From contig NZ_PVBQ01000001.1 of assembly GCF_002980525.1 (NCBI RefSeq), positions 186,001 through 250,000 of the forward strand: a DNA stretch of 64,000 nt, in the 5' to 3' direction. Each line of letters starts with the position of its first letter. Positions within the stretch are counted from its first letter, which is position 1. The notes below the pieces were generated by a model. It saw nothing but the letters and a program-made list of their open reading frames with translations. It did no database searches and was not told the origin of the DNA. This DNA is from Sphingobacterium haloxyli (lineage in GTDB: Bacteria > Bacteroidota > Bacteroidia > Sphingobacteriales > Sphingobacteriaceae). A program made the translations under genes and the position numbers. This document shows, piece by piece, positions 1 through 9,263 of this stretch.

Positions 1-1343
1 ATATTACCTTGATCATCAAAGCCATAAGGCGCCAAAAACGGTGATTTTATGAGCGCCTGATATAATGGACTGGAATGTGAATCCACACCCTGGTTTCGAA
101 TATCATGTTGGTTATAGAAAAAAGAAAGATTGCTCTGTACCGTAAATTTCTCTGATAAGGTCAGATCCCCGTTCAAGCGCATATTGTACCGAGTCAGATT
201 ATCGTATTTCAGGACCCCCCGATCATTGGTATAACCTGCAGACAAAGCATACTGTGCAATATTATCTCCTCCTGCTACTTTCAGATAGTAATTTTGATTG
301 ATGCTGTGATCCATCACTTCCGACTGCCAGTCGGTTTCGTTCAAATAGCCTAATCGCTCTGTATTTTCAGCATCTAGCTTGTAGTACGGCAACCGCGCTA
401 TAGAATCAGCACCTAAACCCTGCGTACTCAACAATTCCGACAAGTAGCTCCTATAACCTCTGCTGTCCATCATCGGCAGGCTTTTCGGCTTGTTATTGAA
501 TCCGGTTGTTGCTAAAAAATCAATCCGGGTAGCCAGCTCTTTCGCGCGGGCGGTTGTAATAAAGATGACTCCATTACTACCCTTGGTACCATATAGTGCC
601 GAACCATCTTTTAACACGGATATGTTATCGATATCTTTTACATCGATGTTCGCCAGTCCCGACTCGCTGTAGTTGGCGAGTAGCTCCGCACTATAATCCT
701 CGTCATCATACAGGACACCATCCACGACCAAGAGTGGTTTGGATGTGCCGTAGAACGAATTGATACCCCGAAGGCTCAGATTTGCCCCTGTATTGGTTGT
801 TCCTGAATTACGTATTACATTCAAACCCGCAATTTTTCCCTGCAGAAATTGCGCCGTATTATCGTTGGAAGTTGTTTTCCACTGGTATTTCCCTAAATCG
901 ACGGTCTGCACCGCCGCAACCTGCGATAGCACACTTTGTTTCTCGTTAAATAAGATCGCTTCCTGACGGATGGGATTATAGCCCTCCTCATACAACCAGA
1001 TCTCCAGACTGGATTCTCCAGTCTTCGCAAACACGATTTTCTCTTGAAAACCTGGTGCATTGATGGTTATTTTTGCCGTCGCCGAGGGTAGCTTAAGGGA
1101 AAACGTACCATCGTCTTCGGTTATGGCTGCCGAGAATCCGACCACTTGCACGTTGGCGCCGACTACCGGGGCGCCACTATCTGCTGCCCGGACCGTTCCA
1201 GAGACCGTTAACTCTTGCACGGAACCCGTTGTTATCTCCAGTTTTACGGGCGGTGCTACCGACCGTGCCTGCAACAACCCGGTCGACATGCAAGTGGCTA
1301 ATGCAGCACTTCCGATAAATAGTTTATATATCAATTGCATCAT
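1..1343 (-). CDS. SusC-like TonB-dependent outer-membrane transporter, N-terminal part (runs off the left edge)
   Basis: I translated this myself: the frame is open from ATG at 1343 to position 1 without a stop. A signal peptide (about residues 1-25) is followed by a carboxypeptidase-regulatory-like domain (about 45-115) and a plug with the SusC hallmarks LLVVDGVLYDDE and ISVLKDGSALYGTKGSNGV, then the first barrel strands. It would import oligosaccharides across the outer membrane together with a SusD-like lipoprotein, which must lie left of the window. The start is 9 nt after the stop of the upstream FAS1 lipoprotein, so it is the last visible gene of the FAS1 operon. The usual DEVVVxGYG TonB-box segment before the plug is not recognisable. 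The family is certain; the glycan carried is inferred from context only. Confidence 0.9.
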   Translation of the reverse strand, partial: MMQLIYKLFIGSAALATCMSTGLLQARSVAPPVKLEITTGSVQELTVSGTVRAADSGAPVVGANVQVVGFSAAITEDDGTFSLKLPSATAKITINAPGFQEKIVFAKTGESSLEIWLYEEGYNPIRQEAILFNEKQSVLSQVAAVQTVDLGKYQWKTTSNDNTAQFLQGKIAGLNVIRNSGTTNTGANLSLRGINSFYGTSKPLLVVDGVLYDDEDYSAELLANYSESGLANIDVKDIDNISVLKDGSALYGTKGSNGVIFITTARAKELATRIDFLATTGFNNKPKSLPMMDSRGYRSYLSELLSTQGLGADSIARLPYYKLDAENTERLGYLNETDWQSEVMDHSINQNYYLKVAGGDNIAQYALSAGYTNDRGVLKYDNLTRYNMRLNGDLTLSEKFTVQSNLSFFYNQHDIRNQGVDSHSSPLYQALIKSPFLAPYGFDDQGN

Positions 1344-1352
1344 CTAATTGGT

Positions 1353-2807
1353 TTAGTTGGTTTTTAGTTTCGGCACAAAGCGTAAGTAATCCAGTACCAA
1401 TGTATTTTCCCCGTGTGTCGCAGTCCCCATGGCTCGCAATATCGGGACAATCCGATTGTAGTCTGCCAACTGGAATTCCCCCAGATAGACTTCGTTGTAA
1501 TCATTCTGTTCTACATTAGTATACGGAAATTCATAAATGGGCTCTCTGACTTCCTGCTCAGGATCCTCTTCGCTCGGACGTGTATCAAACTCGAAAATCC
1601 CTACCTGCTGCTGGAATACGTTCGCCTGTACATCATTCAATGCTCGCCAATATACATCATAAGTTGTGCTATACATCCGGGGGGTCTGATAGGCCACCTG
1701 CAGACTGGAAACCCCATGGTTTTGTACCATGATATCGGTAAAAAGTTCACCAAAAGGATCTTTGCGTACCCGGTGGAAGGTATTCGCAGTAACCGAGGTT
1801 GAAAAACCCCAAGGCTCCTCTCCTTCTATATAAATATCCACGAGTTTATTAGGTATAGGCAAGGTCGGTCGATCCAGGAAATGAACCCAGCCGTTACTCA
1901 AGCGCACGGAACGGCTAATGGCCGAACGATCTACCGGAAACGGCACATTCGATCTGCTGAGCAGCATCGCAGGCAGGTTGTCCTTATCGTACGCTTGGTC
2001 AAATAGCATATCCTTTGCGATATGGTACTGACTGATGGCATACGAGGAATCCGCATGGTTACGGTAGTTTACATAGGGTAGGAACTGCTGTGCTTCTGCC
2101 AAAAAATCCGCATCGTTCAGCACAAAATAGGTAAAACGTTTGGTCTCGTCCCGCACATCGCCTATTTCGCTCAAAAATTCGTTGTTTAGGTAGTAATCCT
2201 CGGGATCTTCGACCACCGCAGTATCATGCAGGTTGTAATCATTCAAGCTCAGGATAAAAGCGTTTTGCTGTTCATCTTTATGCTCGTTTATATATTCCCA
2301 AAGGCTCTGCCGAGGGCTTAGCACTTCGGTAATGATATGGTAGATACCGTCGGCGCCCGCTTGGTCTGTTTTCGCAAAGGCTGCGCCATCGATCTCGCTG
2401 TTCACGAAGTCAAGTATTTTACCGCTGAGCATCTTAAGACGGACGGTATCCGTCGAGGCATTCAGTCGGTGTGTCGATACAGCAATGTGGTTTTTCACAA
2501 AGCGTTCCAACGCTTCCGCATCATTCTGCAGGGATGAGGCTACAGCTTGTACGCGACTATTTTCCGGCGAGAAGACGGTATAAGCATTATTGCCGTTCAA
2601 CATTTTGTCTACGCCTGATGTACGTAGCAACTTCATAAATTCGCTGGCCTCGGATTCTTTTTCTAATCGTTCCAACAGCGGTTCGTTCGTGAGCCCCTCG
2701 TTATCCCGAGCATGTTCATCCCAAGGATCGGAGCAACCGATTTGCAATAGGATACAGACGAGTCCTATTACTGGTGTTAGTATATGGTATTTCTTCATTA
2801 TCTTCAT
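1353..2807 (-). CDS. FAS1 (fasciclin) domain surface lipoprotein
   Basis: A 484-residue lipoprotein. The N-terminus ends in a lipobox-like stretch (LLQIGC, Cys about residue 25). A first FAS1 domain lies at about 43-165 (TVFSPENSRVQ is the H1-type motif). A second, weaker FAS1-like region follows at about 175-320. The C-terminal 150 residues end in LVLDYLRFVP, a pattern common in jelly-roll carbohydrate-binding folds. It sits between another FAS1 lipoprotein (9 nt upstream) and a SusC start (9 nt downstream). FAS1 domains are adhesion modules. I infer a surface glycan-binding role beside SusC/SusD, but no binding data can be read from sequence. A start at Met4 (2798) is an alternative. Confidence 0.82.
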   Translation of the reverse strand: MKIMKKYHILTPVIGLVCILLQIGCSDPWDEHARDNEGLTNEPLLERLEKESEASEFMKLLRTSGVDKMLNGNNAYTVFSPENSRVQAVASSLQNDAEALERFVKNHIAVSTHRLNASTDTVRLKMLSGKILDFVNSEIDGAAFAKTDQAGADGIYHIITEVLSPRQSLWEYINEHKDEQQNAFILSLNDYNLHDTAVVEDPEDYYLNNEFLSEIGDVRDETKRFTYFVLNDADFLAEAQQFLPYVNYRNHADSSYAISQYHIAKDMLFDQAYDKDNLPAMLLSRSNVPFPVDRSAISRSVRLSNGWVHFLDRPTLPIPNKLVDIYIEGEEPWGFSTSVTANTFHRVRKDPFGELFTDIMVQNHGVSSLQVAYQTPRMYSTTYDVYWRALNDVQANVFQQQVGIFEFDTRPSEEDPEQEVREPIYEFPYTNVEQNDYNEVYLGEFQLADYNRIVPILRAMGTATHGENTLVLDYLRFVPKLKTN

Positions 2808-2816
2808 CTTTAAAGT

Positions 2817-4463
2817 TTACGGATAAACAGCATTTCCCTCGGTGTCAAACCTCGGCCAAATTTGCTCCTCGTCTATGGGGATAAACTGCACAAAGTCTAG
2901 CCACCACTTCGCATTAACATTCGAACTGGTCTCAAAGCGCAGCGTCTGTCTGTCGGTTACATCAATATCAACGACACCCACCATCTTGCAATTATAATTT
3001 CCGCCAGTAGCAGTGTGTTGTTTATATCCCAATGCTTCCAGTTCTCTTTCCGGCAGATTATTTATCCTCCATTCAGCCTGATTCAGCGTCCTGGATAGCT
3101 TTATGCCGTTCACCGATGTCTCTATGATATTCCCATTATTGTTATGTGCATTTCTACGCCAGCCTACCCAAACCTTGTAACGTCCACGTACGATAACCGG
3201 TGTTTTAAACTCAATCCAAGGAGCCCAGGCACTCCTCATGGGTATTTCAAGAACATCCCCAAAAGCAGCTCCCGCCATATTTCCGCTTGCCGTACCGTTA
3301 TACCACAATTGCTCACCATCCCCACCTCCCCAAGTAACATCCCGGAGATAACCTTTTGGAATACTTAAAGTTCCTCTTCGGTACACCCCCGCCACACGTA
3401 ATTCCGGTTGGTCAGATGGATCCCAATCTACGCGGAAAGGTTGCCGTTGTTTAATGTAGATGTCGTCTTTGATATAGTGCAAGACACCATTAACCGTCGT
3501 ATTATCGCTGGCCTGGCGATCTACTTCGGCACCTTCTTCCAGCTCGCCTAACCAGACTTCTTCATTCAATAATATTCTCTCCCGATCCACTTTCACCAGT
3601 AAAACTTCCCGTGGCACCTGTGTAGTGTGGGAACTGGAGAAAGCCAGATCAGAGACGTATTTCAAATCGGGTAAGACATGGTAGGCCATGTGCATATATA
3701 AGCTATCTTCTGGGTTTTTCGGGTTTCCGGTATGATTATACTTTTCGACTAAATCCTGTATGGTGTTGAAACCGCGTTGGGCAAAAGTCGCATTGCTCAC
3801 CGCGAGTACCGAAAAAAACTGTTCGGCTACCCGTTGATGGAGCACCGCATCCAAACCCGTCAAATGCAAGCCTTCAGCAAAAAGACTGAGGTTCGGGTCA
3901 GCTTCAATCTCCTGCATCACCGTGTTCGTGACTTTCGTAAACACCTTATCGACGCCGTGTACCATACCATTTCCTGTGCGGATATTCGGCATAATAATTT
4001 TCGATTCCTTGTTGAGGACGAAATAGGACTCTCCATCTATATTTTGAACAGCCGTGGTGATAAACATCCCGAACACAGAGTTGCGTTGAATCTTGCCATC
4101 CCGAAACTGTCCTGTAGATACGGTGTCCTGTATAATATGGAGGTTAACCAGATCTTTCACATCCGCCTCGGAGAGGTCGCTTATACGGCCTTTTCCCTCG
4201 CTTTGCAAAAAGGTCTGCATGGCACTGTTATTCGGTGCAAAAACCGTATACGTCCCCCAAGCATCTAAATACGAAGATGCACCCGCCAGCTTAATTGCTT
4301 CAGCAAAGAGACTGTAATCTTCATGTTCCGCTAAAAAGCGGCTGATATTCGGACGGGTATCCGTTGTTTCCGTAAAATTCTCTTTTGTACAGGAAAATGG
4401 TAGCCAGAGTACCGCTGCCAGTAACAGCAGACCTGTCATGTGGTATATCTTTCTCGCTTTCAT
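2817..4463 (-). CDS. FAS1 domain lipoprotein with C-terminal jelly-roll-like domain
   Basis: About 548 residues from ATG at 4463. That start is preferred because it gives a clean lipoprotein signal (LPFSC) and lies just past the SusD stop at 4477; longer in-frame starts overlap the SusD gene. FAS1 domain 1 (about 35-180) carries TVFAPNNSAMQTFL and GNGMVHGVDKVF, the H1- and H2-type motifs. FAS1 domain 2 (about 185-330) is more diverged. Residues about 360-548 form a separate domain with a YKVWVGWRR strand and a WWLDFVQFIP end, resembling a galactose-binding-like jelly roll (DUF5108-type architecture, from memory). The gap to the next FAS1 gene is 9 nt. It is probably an accessory surface glycan-binding protein. 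Confidence 0.82.
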   Translation of the reverse strand: MKARKIYHMTGLLLLAAVLWLPFSCTKENFTETTDTRPNISRFLAEHEDYSLFAEAIKLAGASSYLDAWGTYTVFAPNNSAMQTFLQSEGKGRISDLSEADVKDLVNLHIIQDTVSTGQFRDGKIQRNSVFGMFITTAVQNIDGESYFVLNKESKIIMPNIRTGNGMVHGVDKVFTKVTNTVMQEIEADPNLSLFAEGLHLTGLDAVLHQRVAEQFFSVLAVSNATFAQRGFNTIQDLVEKYNHTGNPKNPEDSLYMHMAYHVLPDLKYVSDLAFSSSHTTQVPREVLLVKVDRERILLNEEVWLGELEEGAEVDRQASDNTTVNGVLHYIKDDIYIKQRQPFRVDWDPSDQPELRVAGVYRRGTLSIPKGYLRDVTWGGGDGEQLWYNGTASGNMAGAAFGDVLEIPMRSAWAPWIEFKTPVIVRGRYKVWVGWRRNAHNNNGNIIETSVNGIKLSRTLNQAEWRINNLPERELEALGYKQHTATGGNYNCKMVGVVDIDVTDRQTLRFETSSNVNAKWWLDFVQFIPIDEEQIWPRFDTEGNAVYP

Positions 4464-4476
4464 CACTATTATATCG

Positions 4477-5964
4477 TTAGTTTCCATAAAAAGGGTTTTG
4501 TTGCAATACACCGCCACTACGCTGGATTTCGATAAAATAAATCGGAAGATAATGGCTGTTTACATCGCGATATTTACCGAGCATGGCCTGCTGCCGATCC
4601 GCCGGCGCATAGTTCACGACCATACTGGTAATCAAATCGATCCGTTGGTAATTGTTCCGACGGGCATTGCGCAACACATCAAACCAACGCTTTCCTTCGT
4701 ACGCAAATTCCCGAGCACGTTCCTCGACGATAAACGTCGTGATGCCCTGCTGGTCATCCGGTGCAGGATCTAAATCAGTACCTTGCATCGCATTGCCACG
4801 CTCCCGAATCGTGTAAATTAAGTCTAAAGCCTCCTGTCCGCGGTTCAGGCCATTTAGCGCCTCGGCTTTCATCAGGAGTACATCTGCGTAGCGGTAAACC
4901 ATCCAATGTGTATAGGATTCTTCCAGCGACTTGGTCTGCGTCCGGTTTAGGCCATGGTACTTGTAAATCATGTTGGTTGCGGTCGACAATGCACCCCGAT
5001 CGCCGCGCACGTCGAAGTTCGTCGGATCCGCAGCATCAAATTGAAATAAATCTTCATATACATTCTGTCCAGCTGTATAAAGGGCATTCTGCCGAAACAA
5101 AGCATAAAAAGGATTCAGTTGCTGCCGGTCATACTGCAATTCAAAAATGCCTTCGACAGAATTCCCCTGTCCGAACAGCTCGTTCAACCAGGTCGATGGG
5201 TCACCTGATACCAATTCAAAGATGCCGGCGTCTATAATTTCGTCACAGGCGTCTGCTGCTTTTCGAAATTCGTCTTGCCAGAGATACGCATCTGCCAGCA
5301 TGGCGTTTACGGTATAGCGCGTGATTTTACCTTTATCGGCAGCTGTGCTCCCAAATGTTTCACGTACCATCGGCTCGGCACGAACCAAGTCGTCTACTAC
5401 TGCCTGCAGCACTGCTGCCTGCGGTGATTTCGCGATGGACGCTAAATCCTCGTCTGACGCCGTATACGTTAACTTAATCGGGACATCACCCCAGATACGC
5501 GCTAAATTAAGATACATCCAAGCCCGGATTGCCAAGGCCTCGCCTACATAAGCGTCCAGATCCGCTTGTACAAATGTGGGATCAAGATCCTTCACTGCAG
5601 GTGCATTCTCAATGACGTTATTGCAGTAGTTAATAATCCGGTAAAACGTTCCCCAATTGCTAAACGAGTTTGTCGGCAGCATATCAGCAAACCGATATTC
5701 GATATATGCCTGCGGTGCAAACGTACTGATATCCACCATATCGGTACGGATCTCGCCATGCATAAACAGCTCCTGCGTCAAGGAACTCGTAATTAAAGAG
5801 ATATACAGTCCATTGACCGCGGCCCGCACCTGTTCTTTCGTCTTCCAATAATCCTCTGCTACTACCCCTTCCTGTGGCTTTAACTCCAACCATTTATTAC
5901 AGGAACTGAAACTCAGCAAGGCAAATGCTAGAACGGGAATTGATTTTTTGAATATATGTATCAT
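4477..5964 (-). CDS. SusD/RagB-like glycan-binding lipoprotein
   Basis: About 495 residues. The lipobox LSFSSC precedes NKWLELKPQEG, the usual SusD entry motif. TPR-like helices run through the first half (AIRAWMYLNLARIWGDVP). The C-terminal RagB/SusD region has the typical LLMKAEALNGL, RGNA and EERAREFAYEGKRWFDVLR motifs. ATG at 5964 is chosen over the in-frame GTG at 5967. The start is 17 nt after the stop of the paired SusC at 5982, so the two form a SusC/SusD pair. SusD proteins cap the SusC pore and hold the glycan at the cell surface. The FAS1 gene follows directly, with no terminator visible between. Confidence 0.95.
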   Translation of the reverse strand: MIHIFKKSIPVLAFALLSFSSCNKWLELKPQEGVVAEDYWKTKEQVRAAVNGLYISLITSSLTQELFMHGEIRTDMVDISTFAPQAYIEYRFADMLPTNSFSNWGTFYRIINYCNNVIENAPAVKDLDPTFVQADLDAYVGEALAIRAWMYLNLARIWGDVPIKLTYTASDEDLASIAKSPQAAVLQAVVDDLVRAEPMVRETFGSTAADKGKITRYTVNAMLADAYLWQDEFRKAADACDEIIDAGIFELVSGDPSTWLNELFGQGNSVEGIFELQYDRQQLNPFYALFRQNALYTAGQNVYEDLFQFDAADPTNFDVRGDRGALSTATNMIYKYHGLNRTQTKSLEESYTHWMVYRYADVLLMKAEALNGLNRGQEALDLIYTIRERGNAMQGTDLDPAPDDQQGITTFIVEERAREFAYEGKRWFDVLRNARRNNYQRIDLITSMVVNYAPADRQQAMLGKYRDVNSHYLPIYFIEIQRSGGVLQQNPFYGN

Positions 5965-5981
5965 CACTATCTTCTTCTAGG

Positions 5982-8900
5982 TTAAAAACTTGTCGATAAA
6001 CCGAATGTAAAGCGCATCGTTGGTGGTGTGCGCGAGTTGTCTCGTGCTACCCCGAAAATGCCGCTCTGCATGTTGACTTCCGGATCCTGCCCCAAATACC
6101 GCGTCCAGGTATAGAAATTTTCGCCCGTTACGTACAAGCGCAGATTACTCATGCCTATACGATCAATCAGGCTGCCTCTATTAAAGGTGTAACTGACCGT
6201 CGCCGAGCGGAAACGCAGAAATGATGCATCTTGCACATAACGATCGGAGCCCAACCAGTTATACCCCATACCCATCAGTGCCCGTGGCATATCCGTCACG
6301 TCACCCTCTTTCCGCCAGCGGCGTAATACAGCGGTAGACTGATTATCATAGTTCGTCATCTTTGTGGTATGCATCAATGCATCGTTAATGGCTTCATACC
6401 CTAGACGGAAGTTGAAAAACAGGTTAATCCGCAAACTATTCTTAATCGTAGTCGATGGGCCGAATCCGCCGGTAAACTTCGGATTGGAATTGCCGAGATA
6501 AACGATATCCCGCTCATCTATACTGCCGTCGTTGTTGATGTCGGCATATTTTGCATCCCCCGGTTGGAATACGTAATCTGTATATGGGTAATTAAACCGC
6601 ATATACACGGGTTCGCCGTCCGGACCATAAATAGCCTGTCCGTTGCCATCTTTTGCAATAGTTTCCTCTAATGTGGAATACACCCCTTCGTACCGATAGC
6701 CGTAAAAAGAACCAATGGGATTATTAATCCGCAGAAACCGCTTATAATCGCCATTCACCGTTCCTGTTCCAGATTCGTTCACAAAAAACTCCGGCACTTC
6801 GCGGACTACATTCAGGTTCCGAGCGATATTGAAAGCAAAATCGACCATTAGGTTTTTCGAACGGTACGGAGTTGCATGGAGATTCAGCTCCCATCCTTGA
6901 TTGTCCATCACGCCGTAATTCAACCAAATACTTTCAAATCCCGATGTATTAGGTACACCCAAATCATCGAACAGCATATCGGTCGTGCGGTTGCGATAAA
7001 ACTCCATATCCAAACGGAAACGACGTTTCCACATTTCCAGGTTTAGTCCCACATTGGCTCCCTTCACCCGTTCAAATTTCAGGTTTCTATACGCCATATT
7101 CGCCGGGGCCGTCCCTGCCTCGCCTAAATAAGTCTGATCATAGCTGTTAATATTGCTGTAAAAGAGGTAATCGTAACGGGGTGCTTTCCCCGAATGCCCG
7201 TAACTTGCACGGAAACTCAACTCATCAATAAAGGGTAAGTTTTCCATAAAGCGTTCACCTGAAACACGCCAGCGTGTAGAAATGGATGGAAAATAGCCGT
7301 AACGATAGTTTGCTCCGAATTTAGAGTTCCCGTCCCCCCGTACACCCACATTCACGATATAACGGTCCAAGAACTTATATTGCGTACTAAACACACCGCC
7401 AATCGAACGCGATTGTCCTTCTCCTCCCCGCAATGCTAATTCATTATTCTGTGTCCGGCCTGGATTCGATGGATCGGTCAATAAGGTAGAAGCTGTATTC
7501 GATATCATCGATTCATAACTCAATCCACGAAAATCGTCTGTCTGCCAAGAAAACAACATCTGCAAATCATGTTTCATTTTATCACCGAGATTGGGTGTAT
7601 AAATCAGATTTGCTTTCGTTTGCATTCGAAAATCATCGCGATCGGATTCCCCCGCACGGTTCACGACCGTCTCCGTATAGGGTCTACCGGTTGCTAGTTG
7701 CGGTAAGAAGTTATTCACCCGCGTGTTATTCATATCGAACATCACGCTCAAATCCGAAAACAGAATACCCTTAATCAACTCATAACGCAAATTAAATGTC
7801 GGTGTAATCCGTTCCCCCATGTGCTTGTTGTATGCATATTCAGCCATTGCCGCGGGACTATAAGTGCCGGGATAGACCCCCTGAATATTCCGGTCTGGCG
7901 AAAAGTAAACCGGCATGATATTGCCGTAGGGATCGTATTCCCATAAACTCATATTGGGCATCTTGACATACGCCGCTCCACGGATATTATCCTGATTATC
8001 TCTGGAATTGACGTAATTCCGATCAGTCACCGTATGGGTATACGCGATGTCTGTACGGAATTTAATCCGCTCCGAAATATCGTAGTCAAGGTTCAGCCTA
8101 GCTGCTATCCGGCTCAGACCTGTTCCGACCGTCACGCCGCGCTGTCCCAAGTAACTCACCGAAGAATAATATCTGGCTTTCTCGCCCCCGCCCTGTATCG
8201 AAAAGGTATGATCATTGGACAAGCCGGTTTGATTAATTGCGTTTATCCAGTCTGTATTCTGGCTGTAATTATGATAGTAATAAACGTCTCCTGGATCGTA
8301 CTGAAACTCCTTACTGGCTAATGTGTTTAAAGGAAGCCCTGTACGGTTCATATACATTTCTGGAATCAAGGAAGAATATTGATCGCCACTGAGCAGCGGG
8401 ATCGCACTTGGCACCGAGGAAAGCGCCCCACGAAACGAGTAGCCCACCCGCGGCTTCGACATAGTACCTCGCTTCGTCGTAATCAACAGCACGCCATTGG
8501 AGCCCCTTGCCCCCCACATAGCCGTTGCAGCAGCGTCCTTTAACACCGAGATAGTTTCTATATCCGCTGGAGCAACATTCAATAACTGCGCATACGCATC
8601 TTCATCAGCTGCCCCAAAGTTAAAATCCCCAGGAATTTCTGTCTCGTAGGGCATGCCATCGACCACAATCAAGGGTTCCGCGCTACCACTTAAGGAGGAG
8701 GTACCCCGTATACGGATCGACATCCCCGAGCCCGGATCGCCGGAATTGGCAGCAATATCGACTCCCGGCAAGCGTCCCTGCAAAGCTTCGTCTATTGAGC
8801 TTGATTGCATCTCCTGCAACACACTCGCGTTTATGGTGGCGGTCGCCGTGGTTAAATCCCGGGCGGATATATTTAATAAACCTGTGTTGGGTTGTACTCC

Positions 8901-9254
8901 TCCAGTCCCCGTTACAACCACCTCTTCAATCTGGCTATCGCTCGTGCTCAACTGCATGTCGATTTGGTTTCTACTATTGATGCGTACCACCTGCGCGTTA
9001 TAACTGATAAATGAAAAATTCAGGCGATTCAATGCCGTAGTAACCGCTAAGGCGTAATTACCTTCGATATCTGTTGTTGTTGCCGATACGGTACGATTGT
9101 CGGCACTCAGCTCAGAAACCGTAACGCCTGCCAAAGGCTGTTTAGATGTTGCATCGACCACTTTTCCACGCACAATATGTTGCGCAAAAGCGGTATGCCC
9201 TATGCAGCAGATCCAAAACAACAGAAACGAAGAACGATATATTAATTGTCTCAT
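5982..9254 (-). CDS. SusC/RagA-like TonB-linked outer-membrane transporter
   Basis: 1090 residues, the normal SusC length. Signal peptide about 1-24, then a CarboxypepD_reg-like domain (about 26-105), a TonB-box segment EEVVVTGTG (about 112), and a plug domain with LIVVDGMPYE and ISVLKDAAATAMWGARGSNG. A 22-strand-type barrel ends in FGLSTSF with terminal Phe, as expected for insertion by BAM. The stop is 17 nt from its SusD partner. Upstream, 9 nt away, lies the large FAS1 lipoprotein. It is the central importer of the FAS1 operon. Its substrate is probably a pectic oligosaccharide, inferred from the locus. Confidence 0.96.
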   Translation of the reverse strand: MRQLIYRSSFLLFWICCIGHTAFAQHIVRGKVVDATSKQPLAGVTVSELSADNRTVSATTTDIEGNYALAVTTALNRLNFSFISYNAQVVRINSRNQIDMQLSTSDSQIEEVVVTGTGGVQPNTGLLNISARDLTTATATINASVLQEMQSSSIDEALQGRLPGVDIAANSGDPGSGMSIRIRGTSSLSGSAEPLIVVDGMPYETEIPGDFNFGAADEDAYAQLLNVAPADIETISVLKDAAATAMWGARGSNGVLLITTKRGTMSKPRVGYSFRGALSSVPSAIPLLSGDQYSSLIPEMYMNRTGLPLNTLASKEFQYDPGDVYYYHNYSQNTDWINAINQTGLSNDHTFSIQGGGEKARYYSSVSYLGQRGVTVGTGLSRIAARLNLDYDISERIKFRTDIAYTHTVTDRNYVNSRDNQDNIRGAAYVKMPNMSLWEYDPYGNIMPVYFSPDRNIQGVYPGTYSPAAMAEYAYNKHMGERITPTFNLRYELIKGILFSDLSVMFDMNNTRVNNFLPQLATGRPYTETVVNRAGESDRDDFRMQTKANLIYTPNLGDKMKHDLQMLFSWQTDDFRGLSYESMISNTASTLLTDPSNPGRTQNNELALRGGEGQSRSIGGVFSTQYKFLDRYIVNVGVRGDGNSKFGANYRYGYFPSISTRWRVSGERFMENLPFIDELSFRASYGHSGKAPRYDYLFYSNINSYDQTYLGEAGTAPANMAYRNLKFERVKGANVGLNLEMWKRRFRLDMEFYRNRTTDMLFDDLGVPNTSGFESIWLNYGVMDNQGWELNLHATPYRSKNLMVDFAFNIARNLNVVREVPEFFVNESGTGTVNGDYKRFLRINNPIGSFYGYRYEGVYSTLEETIAKDGNGQAIYGPDGEPVYMRFNYPYTDYVFQPGDAKYADINNDGSIDERDIVYLGNSNPKFTGGFGPSTTIKNSLRINLFFNFRLGYEAINDALMHTTKMTNYDNQSTAVLRRWRKEGDVTDMPRALMGMGYNWLGSDRYVQDASFLRFRSATVSYTFNRGSLIDRIGMSNLRLYVTGENFYTWTRYLGQDPEVNMQSGIFGVARDNSRTPPTMRFTFGLSTSF

Positions 9255-9263
9255 AATTTGGAT

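Noticed and set aside
1413..1802. Many long open frames opposite the real genes, such as this 129-residue one
   Set aside because: They lie antisense to genes with clear families and show no family motifs; treated as shadows.
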